From the NCBI RefSeq assembly GCF_009377205.1, contig NZ_VJZE01000004.1, positions 1-64,000 of the forward strand: a DNA stretch of 64,000 nucleotides, given 5' to 3'. Each line of letters opens with the position of its first letter. Positions within the stretch are counted from its first letter, which is position 1. The DNA is from Streptomyces phyllanthi. GTDB lineage: Bacteria > Actinomycetota > Actinomycetes > Streptomycetales > Streptomycetaceae. The notes under the pieces were generated by a model, which saw only the letters and a list, made by a program, of their open reading frames with translations, searched no databases and was not told where the DNA came from. Shown in pieces: positions 44,690 through 53,984 of the stretch. Position numbers and translations under genes: made by a program.

Positions 44690-45514
44690 TCAGCTCTCGA
44701 CACGAAGCTCCCGTGCCCGGACCTCCCGCCAGAAGGCGTCGACCCTCGCGTTGAAGGTGTCGGGGACCTCCTGGAAGGGTTGATGGGCCTCGCCGGGCAG
44801 CACCTCGAACCGCGCCCCGGGGATCCTCTCGGCGACCTCACGACCGAGGCGCTGTGGTGCGGCGATGTCCAGTTCACCGGCCAGTACGAGTGTCGGCGCG
44901 GTGATCTCGGACAGGCGGTCGAGCGTGTCGTGCGTCCTGAACGGTTCCAGCTGGCGCTGGAAGGCTTCGACGGACTGCGGATACGGGAAGGCCAGCGTCT
45001 CCTCGACGATCCGGTCGACGGTGCCGTCGGCGTGTGCCCGCGGCGTGTAGATCCACAGGAAGAACGCCTCGAGCATCGCGCGCTCGTCCGGCGCCCGCTC
45101 GGCCATCCAGTGCCAGAAGCCCGTCATCGCGCGGAAGTAGGCGTCGGTACGGGCAAAGGTGCTCATCAGGACGAGGCTGCGGACGAGCCGGGGATGGCCG
45201 AGGGCCAGTTCCTGTGCGATGCAGCTGCCTCCCGAGAAGCCCATGACATGGGCGGCCGGGATCTCCAGGGCGCGCAGGACCGCGGCCGCGTCCTCCGCCA
45301 TCCCGGGCACCGACATGGGTCCCTCGGGCAACGGCGTACGCCCCGTGCCGCGGTTGTCGTAGGCGGTGACACGGTAGCGGTCGGAGAGCCCGTCGAGCTG
45401 CGCCTGCCACGCCTCGGCAGGGTCACTGAGCCCCGCCACGAGCAGGACGTCGGGGCCCTCGCCCCGGCGCTCCACCCAGATCCCGCCGACATCGGTTTGG
45501 ATCATGTCGCCCAT
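44690..45514 (-). CDS. alpha/beta hydrolase
   Basis: 274 residues from ATG 45514 (ATG 45505 also possible). VLLVAGLSDPAEAWQAQL, then YDNRGTGRTPLP, nucleophile elbow VMGFSGGSCIAQELAL (Ser about 96-98), acid in LVLAGELDIAAP and His in LPGEAHQPF. It has the whole catalytic set. Substrate unknown; similar proteins act as esterases or on lactones. Confidence 0.85.
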   Translation of the reverse strand: MGDMIQTDVGGIWVERRGEGPDVLLVAGLSDPAEAWQAQLDGLSDRYRVTAYDNRGTGRTPLPEGPMSVPGMAEDAAAVLRALEIPAAHVMGFSGGSCIAQELALGHPRLVRSLVLMSTFARTDAYFRAMTGFWHWMAERAPDERAMLEAFFLWIYTPRAHADGTVDRIVEETLAFPYPQSVEAFQRQLEPFRTHDTLDRLSEITAPTLVLAGELDIAAPQRLGREVAERIPGARFEVLPGEAHQPFQEVPDTFNARVDAFWREVRARELRVES

Positions 45515-45705
45515 GCCCGGCCACCTGGAACCCTTCCGCGGAGAGCCACGCCCGTTCCCCCCGGACTCACACCGTCCCACAGGTCCCGGCCGGCCGCATG
45601 GCCGAAACCGCCGCCGCTGTCTGTGCCGGCGCCCACGCCCTCGCACCGGCTCGAACCGGGGCAGCCGTACCCGGGGGCCTGGCCGGCACCGACCGTGTGG
45701 GCAGC

Positions 45706-45720
45706 ACCCGGGCGCCGGGT
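45706..45720 (-). terminator. short hairpin after the two-component operon
   Basis: ACCCGG-GCG-CCGGGT, 6-bp stem with 3-nt loop, about 10 bp beyond the response-regulator stop. Weak but correctly placed. Confidence 0.35.
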
Positions 45721-45729
45721 CCCCGCGCC

Positions 45730-46407
45730 TTATTCGGCTGCGTTCGGGCGGGCGAGCCCCAGGTCGTAGGCGGTGATGACGGCCTGGATGCGGTCGCGGG
45801 CTCCCAGCTTCGCCAGGACGCGGCCGACATACGTCTTCACGGTGGACTCCGACAGCACCAGCCGCTCGGCGATCTCGCCGTTGGTCCAGCCCTGGCCGAT
45901 GGCGACGAAGATCTCGCGCTCGCGCTCGGTCAGCGAACGGAATCTGGGGTCGTCCTCCGGTGTGCGGCTCGGCGACGCCTGGGGCAGGTGCTGGGCGTAG
46001 GCGTCGAGCAGTCGGCGGGTGAGTGCGGGGGCGATGACGGCGTCGCCTCCCGCGACCGCGCGGATACCGGCGAGGAGTTCGTCCGGTTGGGCGTCCTTGA
46101 GGAGGAAGCCGCTGGCTCCGGCGCGCAGGGCGGCGTGAGCGTACTCGTCCAGGTCGAAGGTGGTCAGGACGAGGACGCGGGAGCGGCCGCCGGAGGCGAC
46201 GATGCGGCGGGTGGCCTCGATGCCGTCCGTGCCGGGCATCCGGATGTCCATGAGGATCACGTCCGGGCGGAGTTCGGCGGCCATGCGGACGGCCTCGCCG
46301 CCGTGTTCCGCCTCACCGACGACCTCCGTGTCGGGCGAGCTCTCCAGGAGCATGCGGAAGCCGAAGCGTTGCAGTGGCTGGTCGTCCACGATGAGCACGG
46401 TGGTCAC
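45730..46407 (-). CDS. NarL-family response regulator
   Basis: 225 residues from GTG 46407 (GTGA overlap with the kinase stop). Receiver: VLIVDDQPLQRFGFRMLLES, Asp in DVILMDIRMPGTDG, LVLTTFDLDEYA, FLLKDAQPDELL. LuxR HTH: LTEREREIFVAIGQGWTNGEIAERL and LSESTVKTYVGRVLAKLG. It works with the kinase just upstream, probably controlling the ABC exporter genes of the same operon. Confidence 0.92.
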   Translation of the reverse strand: MTTVLIVDDQPLQRFGFRMLLESSPDTEVVGEAEHGGEAVRMAAELRPDVILMDIRMPGTDGIEATRRIVASGGRSRVLVLTTFDLDEYAHAALRAGASGFLLKDAQPDELLAGIRAVAGGDAVIAPALTRRLLDAYAQHLPQASPSRTPEDDPRFRSLTEREREIFVAIGQGWTNGEIAERLVLSESTVKTYVGRVLAKLGARDRIQAVITAYDLGLARPNAAE

Positions 46408-47750
46408 GCCGCACCGCCCGCGCGGGCAGGGCTGGGAAGACCGTTGAGAGGGGTGAGGTCGAGGACCGCCCGCACCGTCCATCCTCCGCCGGGAGCGGGT
46501 CCCGCGGTGACGGTCCCGTTGTACAGGGCTGCGCGTTCTCTCATACCGGTGAGACCTTGTCCTTGGCCGTCGGACGGTTCGGGCCGGGCGGCTCCCGGAC
46601 CCGGGCCGGTGTCCTGGACGTCGATGCGCAGTTCCCTGTCCTCAGCGGTCACCGCGAGGTCGATCCGCGTGTCGCGACCAGCGTGTTTGAGGGCGTTGGT
46701 GAGCGCCTCCTGGACGATACGGTAGACGGTCAGCTGGACACCACGGTCCGGGCTGTCCAGGTCGCCGCTGGTGCGGTAGACGACCTGCGGACCCGCGGCG
46801 CGGATACGGGCGCACAGGGCATTGATGTCCACGATGCGCGGCTGCGGGCTGAGCTGGGTGGCGTCGGGAGTGTCGTGATGGTCGCGCAGCACGCCCAGCG
46901 TGCGGCGCAGTTCCCCCAGTGCCTGGCGTCCCGTGTCACCGATCATGAGCAGAGCCTGCTTGCCGCGTTCGGGGGTGTTGTCGGCCGCCCGTGCGCCGCC
47001 GTCCGCGAGGGTGATGATGACGGAGAGGTTGTGGCCGACGATGTCGTGCATCTCGCGGGCGACCCGGGCACGCTCGGCGGCCGCGGCCAGCCGGCTGCGC
47101 TGGTCGCGTTCGATCTCCAGGCGGGCCGCGCGGTCGTGCAGGGCCGCGAGCTGGGCCCGCCGCACGCGTACGGCGAGGCCCAGCGCGACCGCGGCGATGA
47201 TGGTGGTGCACAGGAAGAACAGCCCGTCCACGATCGACACGTCGCCCCGCAGCCGCAGGGCGACCAGTCCGAGTGCGACCGCCAGCACGGCGCAGGCCAC
47301 GGGCAGATGGCGCGGCCGCCCGCGCAGGGCGAGGTTGTAGAGGGCGATCAGCGCGGCCACGCCTGCGCGCAGCCAGACGCCCAGAGCGCACTGGACGAGG
47401 AGCACCGCGGCGATCACGGTGAACGTCAGGGCCGGTCTTCTGCGCCGCCACAGCAAGGGCAGCAGCAGTCCCGCCTGCAGGGTGATCGTCCACGGCCAGG
47501 GCAGGCTGACGAAGGCGATGTCGATTTTCTGCGGGCGTTCCCCGGACATCAGGTCGGGCACGCACAGCACGGGGATCAGAGCGACGACCAGACCTGCGTC
47601 CAGCAGCCATGGATGGTTCCGGTCGGTCTGTCTGAAGCGCCGGCCGATGCCGGCCATCCGCCTGACCAGCGGGTGGTCCCACATGGCCGCTGTTTCTGCA
47701 GATGACAGGCGGGGGTCGGTCCCCGGCGGGGCGGTGTAGTCGGTGCTCAT
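46404..47750 (-). CDS. sensor histidine kinase (NarX/DesK-like HisKA_3)
   Basis: 448 residues from ATG 47750 (AGGTG upstream). About five to six N-terminal membrane helices (residues about 50-215) carry no large outer domain, as in intramembrane-sensing kinases. HisKA_3 phosphoacceptor His lies in RVAREMHDIVGHNLSVII. The ATPase has EALTNALKHA, DVQDTGPGPG and GQGLTGMRERAALYNGTV. Such kinases often sense cell-envelope stress and pair with ABC exporters. Confidence 0.9.
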   Translation of the reverse strand: MSTDYTAPPGTDPRLSSAETAAMWDHPLVRRMAGIGRRFRQTDRNHPWLLDAGLVVALIPVLCVPDLMSGERPQKIDIAFVSLPWPWTITLQAGLLLPLLWRRRRPALTFTVIAAVLLVQCALGVWLRAGVAALIALYNLALRGRPRHLPVACAVLAVALGLVALRLRGDVSIVDGLFFLCTTIIAAVALGLAVRVRRAQLAALHDRAARLEIERDQRSRLAAAAERARVAREMHDIVGHNLSVIITLADGGARAADNTPERGKQALLMIGDTGRQALGELRRTLGVLRDHHDTPDATQLSPQPRIVDINALCARIRAAGPQVVYRTSGDLDSPDRGVQLTVYRIVQEALTNALKHAGRDTRIDLAVTAEDRELRIDVQDTGPGPGAARPEPSDGQGQGLTGMRERAALYNGTVTAGPAPGGGWTVRAVLDLTPLNGLPSPARAGGAA

Positions 47751-47840
47751 GGGTGTCACCTGTCCATCGTGGTTCACAACGGCCGGGCGGCACGGCAACC
47801 GACCAGGTCGGTACCGCACCGCCCGCGAGCAGGGGCCGTA

Positions 47841-48704
47841 TCACGCATCCTTGCGCACCAGACGGTACGCGGCGCCCGCCAGTGCGAGCGCGGTCCAGCC
47901 GAGGAGGACCAGGAGCCCGGCGGTGGGCGAGAGGCTCGCCGCGTCGTGGGTCAGCGAGTACATCGACTCACCCGCGTTGCTGGGCAGGTACTTGCTGACG
48001 TCGTCCTGCCACGAGTTGGGCAGCAGCGAGGTCAGGCCGGGCACCAGCATCAGCGTGCCGACCAGGACGGCGATACCGCCCGCGACGGAGCGGAACAGCG
48101 CGCCCAGCGCGGTGCCGATCACGGCGATCAGACCGAGGTACAGGCCTGCGCCCAGCAGGCCGCGTACGACCCCGGAGTCGGACAGCGAGAGCTCCGCCGC
48201 CGTGCCGGACACCAGTTCGTTCGCGATCGGGAAGGCGATGAAGGCGCCGATGGCACCGAGGGCGAAAGCGACGAGGCCGAACACCGCCGACTTCGACCAC
48301 AGCACCGGCAGTCGGCGCGGGACCGCGGCGAGCGTGGAGCGGATCATGCCGGTGGAGTACTCGCCGGCGGTGACCAGCACGCCCAGGACGCCGAACGCCA
48401 TCTGTGCCAGTGAGATGCCGAACAGGGAGAGGCTGAGCGCCGTGCCGTTGCTCAGATCCCCGTTGGGACCGCTGCCGTCCGGGCCGCCTCCGGACTCGTA
48501 CTGCCAGGCGGCGATGACGCCGAACGCGATCAGGAACACCAGGCCCAGGCCCAGGGTGATCCAGGTGGAGCGGAGCGTCCACAGTTTGGACCACTCCGAG
48601 CGCAGGACCCTCAGGCCGGTGACCTTGTACCGCGGACCTGACCGCTGTGCGGCCGCGGGCGGCGGCGCGGGGGTGGCGCTGTGGGTCTCGGTCATCGTGG
48701 TCAT
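47841..48704 (-). CDS. ABC-2 type transporter permease
   Basis: 287 residues from ATG 48704 (ATGA overlap with the ATPase). After a short Pro-rich cytoplasmic tail come LRVLRSEWSKLWTLRSTWITLG and about six membrane helices, typical of ABC-2 permeases. AGEYSTGMIRSTLAAVPRR is the family motif. It pairs with the ATPase as an efflux pump, probably for a peptide or lipid-active compound. Confidence 0.9.
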   Translation of the reverse strand: MTTMTETHSATPAPPPAAAQRSGPRYKVTGLRVLRSEWSKLWTLRSTWITLGLGLVFLIAFGVIAAWQYESGGGPDGSGPNGDLSNGTALSLSLFGISLAQMAFGVLGVLVTAGEYSTGMIRSTLAAVPRRLPVLWSKSAVFGLVAFALGAIGAFIAFPIANELVSGTAAELSLSDSGVVRGLLGAGLYLGLIAVIGTALGALFRSVAGGIAVLVGTLMLVPGLTSLLPNSWQDDVSKYLPSNAGESMYSLTHDAASLSPTAGLLVLLGWTALALAGAAYRLVRKDA

Positions 48705-49636
48705 GCCGCCCTCCCGGAGGTGTCGACGGTGCCGGCGCCGTGGTACTCGACGGCGTCGTGGGTCAGTTCCATGAAGGCCTGCTCCAGGGAGACGGTCCTG
48801 GAGCTGAGCTCGAACAGGGCGATGCCGTGCTCGGCGGCCTTGAGTCCGATGGCGCGCGCGGACAGTCCGGTCACGTGCAGGTGCTCGGAGCCGACCTCGC
48901 CGCTGATCTCGACGCCGGGGCCGGAGAGGATCTCCCGCAGGCGGGCGGGCTGGTCGCTGGCCACGGTCACCGCGTCCCCGCCGTGCATGCGCACCAGCTC
49001 CCGCACGGTGGTGTCGGCCAGCAGACGTCCGCGCCCGACGATGATCAGGTGGTCGGCGACCAGTGCCATCTCGCTCATGAGGTGGGACGAGACGAAGACC
49101 GTGCGGCCCTCTTCGGCAAGTCCGGTGAGCAGGTTGCGGATCCACAGGACTCCGTCGGGGTCCAGCCCGTTGACCGGTTCGTCGAGCATGACGGTGGCCG
49201 GGTCACCCAGGAGTGCCGCGGCGATGCCCAGGCGCTGGCCCATACCGAGGGAGAAGGCACCGGCCCGCTTCCTGGCCACCGCCTGCAGGCCGGTCAGTTC
49301 GATGACCTCCTCCACCCGGCGGCGCGGAATGCCGTGGGTGTGGGCCTGCACCATCAGGTGGTCGAACGCGGACCGGCCCGGGTGGATCGACCTGGCCTCC
49401 AACAGCGCGCCGATCTCCTGCAACGGCGCGGAGTGCTGGGCATAGCGCTTGCCGTTGACCTTCACACTGCCGCTGGTCGGTGCGTCCAGTCCCACGATCA
49501 TGCGCATGGTGGTGGACTTGCCGGCACCGTTCGGGCCGAGGAATCCGGTGACGGTGCCAGGCCTGACGACGAAGTCCAGGCGGTCGACCGCCGTCTTCTC
49601 GCCGTACCGCTTCGTCAGCTGCTGTACCTCGATCAC
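48701..49636 (-). CDS. ABC transporter ATP-binding protein
   Basis: 311 residues from GTG 49636, because GAGGGAG sits about 6 bp upstream; GTG 49642 is too close to it. Walker A FLGPNGAGKSTTM, signature FSLGMGQRLGIAAALL, Walker B TVMLDEPVNGLDPDG and H-loop VSSHLMSEM. The C-terminal part (residues about 220-311) is the usual DrrA/BcrA-like extension. First gene of the ATPase-permease-kinase-regulator operon. Confidence 0.93.
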   Translation of the reverse strand: MIEVQQLTKRYGEKTAVDRLDFVVRPGTVTGFLGPNGAGKSTTMRMIVGLDAPTSGSVKVNGKRYAQHSAPLQEIGALLEARSIHPGRSAFDHLMVQAHTHGIPRRRVEEVIELTGLQAVARKRAGAFSLGMGQRLGIAAALLGDPATVMLDEPVNGLDPDGVLWIRNLLTGLAEEGRTVFVSSHLMSEMALVADHLIIVGRGRLLADTTVRELVRMHGGDAVTVASDQPARLREILSGPGVEISGEVGSEHLHVTGLSARAIGLKAAEHGIALFELSSRTVSLEQAFMELTHDAVEYHGAGTVDTSGRAA

Positions 49637-49747
49637 GGTCACTCCCTCACGTCTGGCCACTGGCCTCTACCGGGCTTCGTTCACCGGTAACGCTAGGAGT
49701 CCGGGAACCGGAGACCTTGGTACCCAGGAGAGCAATGACGGGGAGGC

Positions 49748-49767
49748 GGTGGTACCGCGGTACCACC
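49748..49767. promoter_or_regulatory. 20-bp perfect palindrome upstream of ABC/two-component operon
   Basis: GGTGGTACCGCGGTACCACC is self-complementary over all 20 bp, 112 bp upstream of the ATPase start. A related TTGGTACCCAGG lies about 25 bp nearer the gene. A strong operator candidate; the four-gene operon encodes its own NarL-type regulator. Confidence 0.6.
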
Positions 49768-50093
49768 TGGAACGTCCGTACCGTGCCCCCGGGTTCGGTG
49801 GACGGAACGCGCGATGTCAGTGGCCGTGGCCCGCGACGCACGCCCGACGCACGGCCGCGTACGAGCACCGCTGGAACCGCTTCGAACCGCTCCCCGCAGC
49901 GCAGGCCTTCCCGGCCGCGTCCCCCTCAGTGGCGGCACCCCGAAGCCGGCGCCGAGGCGGGGTGCCCGCGAACCGTTTACTCGACGGCTGTCAGACGCGC
50001 GCTGATCCTGCGTGCGTCAGCCCTGCGCGCCACCGGATCGGCGTGACGGTACCGACCGTCCTTGTCGTCGGCCCCGGCCGGCTCCGCCCGGGA
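49768..50093. other. intergenic stretch without supported gene
   Basis: No reading frame with a credible start and codon bias. The region lies downstream (3') of the SRPBCC gene and upstream of the ABC operon. Confidence 0.5.
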
Positions 50094-50501
50094 CTATGAG
50101 CGCTCCATCACATGCTTGAGCCTGATCAGGTCGGCGAACACGGCCTCCGCATCGCGTTCGAAGTCCACGTCACTCGTCCCCGGCTGCCGGCGAAGAGTGA
50201 ACACGACCTCGCACCCGGCGCCGTCGACGGTCACCCGCACCGGATTGTGGAAGGTCTCACCCGTGGGCAACGTGACGTCGTGGTCGAGTACGCCGAACTC
50301 GTTCCTGGCCGCGAAGGCGACCACGGCCCGCCCCATGGGTGACTCCACGATCCATTGCCCATCGACCCTTTCGACGGAGCTACACAGCCCGGGAGCCCAC
50401 TCAGGCAGGTTGGACGGGTTCGACGCGTAGTCGTACACCTCCTCGGCGAGCCGATCGATATGTGTGCTGATGTGCCGGGAGTCCGAAACCTCGGTGTCCA
50501 T
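50094..50501 (-). CDS. SRPBCC/polyketide-cyclase-like protein
   Basis: 135 residues from ATG 50501. START-like pattern: HIDRLAEEVYDYASNPSNLPEWA, then VESPMGRAVVAFAARNEFGVLDHDVTL and CEVVFTLRRQPG. A ligand-binding fold; the role is unknown. Confidence 0.8.
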   Translation of the reverse strand: MDTEVSDSRHISTHIDRLAEEVYDYASNPSNLPEWAPGLCSSVERVDGQWIVESPMGRAVVAFAARNEFGVLDHDVTLPTGETFHNPVRVTVDGAGCEVVFTLRRQPGTSDVDFERDAEAVFADLIRLKHVMERS

Positions 50502-50514
50502 GGCCGCGACGCTA

Positions 50515-50905
50515 TCGGGCCGCTGCCGACGCCGTCTTGAACAGATCGGTCACGGCAGGCAGGTGGTCGGTCGAGGATGAGGACCCGCCCGAAGGAGGCG
50601 TACACCACCCGCAGCAGCGTCGACTCCGGATCGGTGCCGTGGAGCGGCACCGCCACCGGGATGAGCGCCCGACGGGATCGGGTCCAGGCACTCGACGGTG
50701 GAGGCGGTCACCGCCCACGGCACGGGGACGGAGCCGATCACCACACCCGGGGACACCACCCCCAGGACCACCACCAGACCAGCCGGACCGGCGAGCCCGC
50801 GCAGCGCGGTGACGGCGCCCGGGCCGCGCCGACCGGGGCCCCGCCGGGACCGGTACCGGTCCCGGCGGACTCCCCCTTCACGGACGCGATGACCGACGGT
50901 GTCAC
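50515..50905 (-). pseudogene. decayed SsuC-type ABC transporter permease
   Basis: GTG 50905 overlaps the SsuA-like stop (GTGA), as in a normal ssuA-ssuC operon, and reads PSVIASVKGESAG before a frame change near 50815. The second frame gives TALRGLAGPAGLVVVLGVVS, the first membrane segment of a permease. A third frame near 50665-50580 gives IPVAVPLHGTD...VVYASFGRVLIL. No frame is open over the whole length, and most of the permease core is missing. The substrate-binding protein therefore lacks its neighbour permease. Confidence 0.65.
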
Positions 50906-51879
50906 GGGAACAGCGCCTCCAGGTCGGGCTTCTTGTCACCGAAGAGTCCGTCCTGCTCACCGAGCGAGGCCAGCTTCTCCAGCGAGGCCATGTCGTACTC
51001 CGCGGGCCACGACGGCAGCGTCAGGTTCTTCAGCACCTCGCCGTCGATCTTCGTGTAGGTGGTGAGGATCTGCCGCGCCTCGTCCGGGTGTGCGGAGGCG
51101 TACGTGAGCGACTCGGTCATCGCCTCGGCGAACTTCTTCACCAGGTCGGGGTTTTCCTTCGTCAGCCGGGTCGAGGTGAAGTAGGTCGCCAGCGTGAGCT
51201 TGGGGTCGGTCTCGGCGAACGGCGACGTGACGACCCGGGCTCCCTGGGACTTCGCGATGGTCAGCGCCGGCTCGGCCATCCAGGCCGCGTCCACCTGGCC
51301 GCCGTCGAGGGCGGCCGGCATCTGATCGAAGGCCAGTTCGACGAACTCCACCTTGGAGGGATCACCGCCGTCCTTGCGGACCGCCTCGCGCACCGTGGTG
51401 TCACCGATGTTCTGCAGGGTGTTGACCGCAACCGTTTTTCCGGCGAGGTCCTTGGCCGACTTGACCGGGCTGCTCTTCTTGACCGCCACGCCGCTGACGT
51501 CCGCCTCGGTGTCGCCGGTGGTGGCCGAGCCGTTGGCCACCGACGTCACCGGAACTCCCTTGGTCTGGGCGATCATCAGCGACGTGGTGTTGCTGAAGCC
51601 GAACTGGAACTGTCCGCTCACCACACCGGGAATGATCGCGGCGCCACCCTGGGCGCTCTCCATCTTCAGATCGATGCCGCGGCTGCTGAAGAAGCCCTTC
51701 TTCCGGCCCAGATAGAGCGGTGCCACATCACCGATCGGAACGATGCCGACCTTGACCTCGGTGGCCTTGCCGCTACCCGAAGGCAAGGAACCACTCGTCC
51801 CGCCGGACGAGGATCCGCATCCGGCCGTACCGGCGACCGTGACCACTGCTATCGCAAGCCCGAGAATGCGCCGTCGCAT
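50902..51879 (-). CDS. SsuA/NMT1-type ABC substrate-binding lipoprotein
   Basis: 325 residues from ATG 51879 (GGAGGAG upstream). Lipoprotein signal RRRILGLAIAVVTVAGTAGC with lipobox TAGC, then a Gly/Ser spacer. The type-2 binding fold reads VKVGIVPIGDVAPLYLGRKKGFF, GAAIIPGVVSGQFQFGFSNTTSL, AGKTVAVNTLQNIGDTTVREAV, LDGGQVDAAWMAEPAL. Sulfonate, thiamine-precursor or nitrate-type ligands are usual. The downstream permease is broken, so transport would need another permease. Confidence 0.87.
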   Translation of the reverse strand: MRRRILGLAIAVVTVAGTAGCGSSSGGTSGSLPSGSGKATEVKVGIVPIGDVAPLYLGRKKGFFSSRGIDLKMESAQGGAAIIPGVVSGQFQFGFSNTTSLMIAQTKGVPVTSVANGSATTGDTEADVSGVAVKKSSPVKSAKDLAGKTVAVNTLQNIGDTTVREAVRKDGGDPSKVEFVELAFDQMPAALDGGQVDAAWMAEPALTIAKSQGARVVTSPFAETDPKLTLATYFTSTRLTKENPDLVKKFAEAMTESLTYASAHPDEARQILTTYTKIDGEVLKNLTLPSWPAEYDMASLEKLASLGEQDGLFGDKKPDLEALFP

Positions 51880-51915
51880 AGGGCTCCTCCTGACGGAAGC
51901 ACGAAAGGGAAATGG

Positions 51916-51933
51916 TGCGCATTTTGCGCATTT
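51916..51933 (+). repeat. tandem TGCGCATTT pair in SsuA-like promoter
   Basis: TGCGCATTT is repeated perfectly (51916-51924, 51925-51933) in an AT-rich stretch 37-54 bp upstream of the lipoprotein start. May overlap the promoter or bind a regulator. Confidence 0.5.
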
Positions 51934-52442
51934 ATGAACTGAATTGAGCGAGTTGGGCGGACGCTATGCCGTTGCCGGACAAGTCGTCAATGGAGGCTCT
52001 GGGGAATTTTCAGTGGACTTGCCCGGCGCTTCCGTCGGCACGCGACGAGGGGCGCCGTTTCATCGCGCGGGGCAGCTCGCCGGCCACGAGGGCCCCGGCT
52101 GATGTTGTGCAGCTTCTTGACGCGCGCAATCTACACGCCTACCTTCGCGGTGTCATTCCCCCGGACGAAGAAGACCGCGAAGGCCTGATCCAGCCGCCGG
52201 GCCGGGCTCATACAGAACGACCGCACAGGTCGATCCGTGGAGCGGCCCGCTTTCCGGTGGCCGCGCTCGTCGGACAAGGAGGCCTCTCCCGCGCTCCTGC
52301 CAGGAGCGCGGGCGGGTCCGACCGCGGACCGCACCGCCGTCACTCCCGGACCATCCAGGTTCGCGGCCGGTCCCGGACGGGACGCCGAACAAGTCGCACT
52401 GCGCCCGCCCCCTCTCCTCGCCAGGAAAAAGGAGCTCGCTTC
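51934..52442. other. intergenic region before secreted hydrolase
   Basis: About 500 bp with no supported gene. The last part has the ribosome site AAAAAGGAG for the hydrolase. Confidence 0.5.
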
Positions 52443-53834
52443 GTGAAGTCCCGCATCCTCAGACGTACGCTCGTCGCCCTGGCGGCGCTGCTGCTCGCCG
52501 CGCCCCTCACTTCGGCTGCGCAGGCGGCAGGGACCGGCGCCCATCTCGAAGGCACGCTGCCCTCCGGTGCGACCTACGTGATGGACAGGCCGGAAGCCTG
52601 GAACGGCACGGTCCTGTTGTACAGCCATGGCTACAACCCGGCCGGGCTGCCCAATCCCGCGCGGAACGCCCCCGACGACTCCACCAAGTCCCTTCTGCTG
52701 AAGGAGGGTTACGCGCTCATCGGCTCTTCCTACGCGAGCAACGGCTGGGCGGTGAGCGACGCGATACCGGACCAGCTCGCCACACTCGACGCCTTCACCT
52801 CGCACTTCGGCCCGGCCCGGCGCACCATCGCCTGGGGCACCTCCTACGGCGGGCTGGTGACCTCGCTGATCGCCGAGCGCCACCCTGCACGCATCAGCGG
52901 ATCGCTGTCCATGTGCGGCCTGCTCCAGGGCGGCGTGGCCAACTGGAACAACACCCTCGACGCGGTCTTCGCGCTGAAGACACTGCTCGCCCCCGGAGCG
53001 GACATCCGCCTGACCGGTCTGGAGAGCCAGGCGGCCGCCGCCGAGGCGTCCGCCACTCTGGCCGGCGCCGTCACCGAGGCCCAGAACACGGCCTCGGGCC
53101 GGGCCCGTATCGCGCTGGCCGCCGCCCTTCAGGACATCCCCGGCTGGAACGACCCCTCCCAGACTCGGCCGGGACCGACCGACTGGGACGCCCAGCAGGC
53201 CAACCAGTACCAGGCGCTCATGCTGCAGGTGAGGTTCCCGGCCTTCTCCTGGCGGCAGGAGGCCGAAAGCCGGGTCGGGGGCAACATGTCCTGGAACACC
53301 GGCGTCGACTACGCCACGATGCTCCACCGCTCCCCGCTGTACAAGGAGGTCGGCGAGCTCTACTCCAAGGCCGGTCTGTCCCTGCACGGGGACCTCGCCA
53401 CGCTGAACCGCGCACCCCGGATCGCCGCCGACGCCGAGGCCGTCGAACGGATGGCCCGCACAAGCTCCTTCAGCGGCCGGCTGACCAAGCCACAACTGAC
53501 CGTGCACACCACGGGTGACGGCCTCATCCCGGTACCGGCGGAGAACGCATACCGCAGGGCGGTCACCGCCGCGGGCTCCGCCCCCTTGCTGCGCCAGGCC
53601 TACGTCGACAACGCGGGCCACTGCACGTTCAGCAGTGCCGAGCAGGCCGCCGCCCTGCAGGCCCTGGAGACCCGTATCGCCACGGGCAACTGGCAGGGCG
53701 TCGGTCCCGCCGCCCTCAACGCCCGCGCCACGCGGGCCGATCCGTCCGTACCCGCGCGCTACGTCGGCTACCGCCCGGCACCGTTCCCGCGCCCCTACGA
53801 CCTGGCCCACCCCGCCGACCGGTACCGGCCCTGA
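52443..53834 (+). CDS. secreted alpha/beta hydrolase
   Basis: 463 residues from GTG 52443 (AAAAAGGAG upstream). Signal peptide residues 1-28 (TLVALAALLLAAPLTSAAQA). Hydrolase fold: VLLYSHGYNP, nucleophile elbow AWGTSYGGLVTSL, acid in HTTGDGLIPVP and His in DNAGHCTFS, so the triad is complete. It resembles large secreted esterase/peptidase-like hydrolases of Streptomyces; the substrate is uncertain. Confidence 0.83.
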   Translation: MKSRILRRTLVALAALLLAAPLTSAAQAAGTGAHLEGTLPSGATYVMDRPEAWNGTVLLYSHGYNPAGLPNPARNAPDDSTKSLLLKEGYALIGSSYASNGWAVSDAIPDQLATLDAFTSHFGPARRTIAWGTSYGGLVTSLIAERHPARISGSLSMCGLLQGGVANWNNTLDAVFALKTLLAPGADIRLTGLESQAAAAEASATLAGAVTEAQNTASGRARIALAAALQDIPGWNDPSQTRPGPTDWDAQQANQYQALMLQVRFPAFSWRQEAESRVGGNMSWNTGVDYATMLHRSPLYKEVGELYSKAGLSLHGDLATLNRAPRIAADAEAVERMARTSSFSGRLTKPQLTVHTTGDGLIPVPAENAYRRAVTAAGSAPLLRQAYVDNAGHCTFSSAEQAAALQALETRIATGNWQGVGPAALNARATRADPSVPARYVGYRPAPFPRPYDLAHPADRYRP

Positions 53835-53840
53835 GTCAGC

Positions 53841-53868
53841 GCCGCCCGCCGTGCCCACGGCGGGCGGC
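53841..53868. terminator. 13-bp stem between convergent genes
   Basis: GCCGCCCGCCGTG (53841-53853) pairs with CACGGCGGGCGGC (53856-53868), 7 bp after the hydrolase stop, and the minus-strand PaaX gene ends 116 bp further. A strong stem-loop. Confidence 0.8.
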
Positions 53869-53984
53869 CGTCCCCTTGCCGACGAGACGCTCCCCCGGGT
53901 GAGCCGCTCCGGCGGGGACGGCGTTGCACCCCCGCGCCGCCCAGGACTCCCCGAGTGGCCCCCCGGCTGCGCCCCAGTCGCCTG

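Noticed and set aside
52131-53858. 575-codon minus-strand frame opposite the secreted hydrolase
   Set aside because: No start site or domains; mirror of the hydrolase gene.
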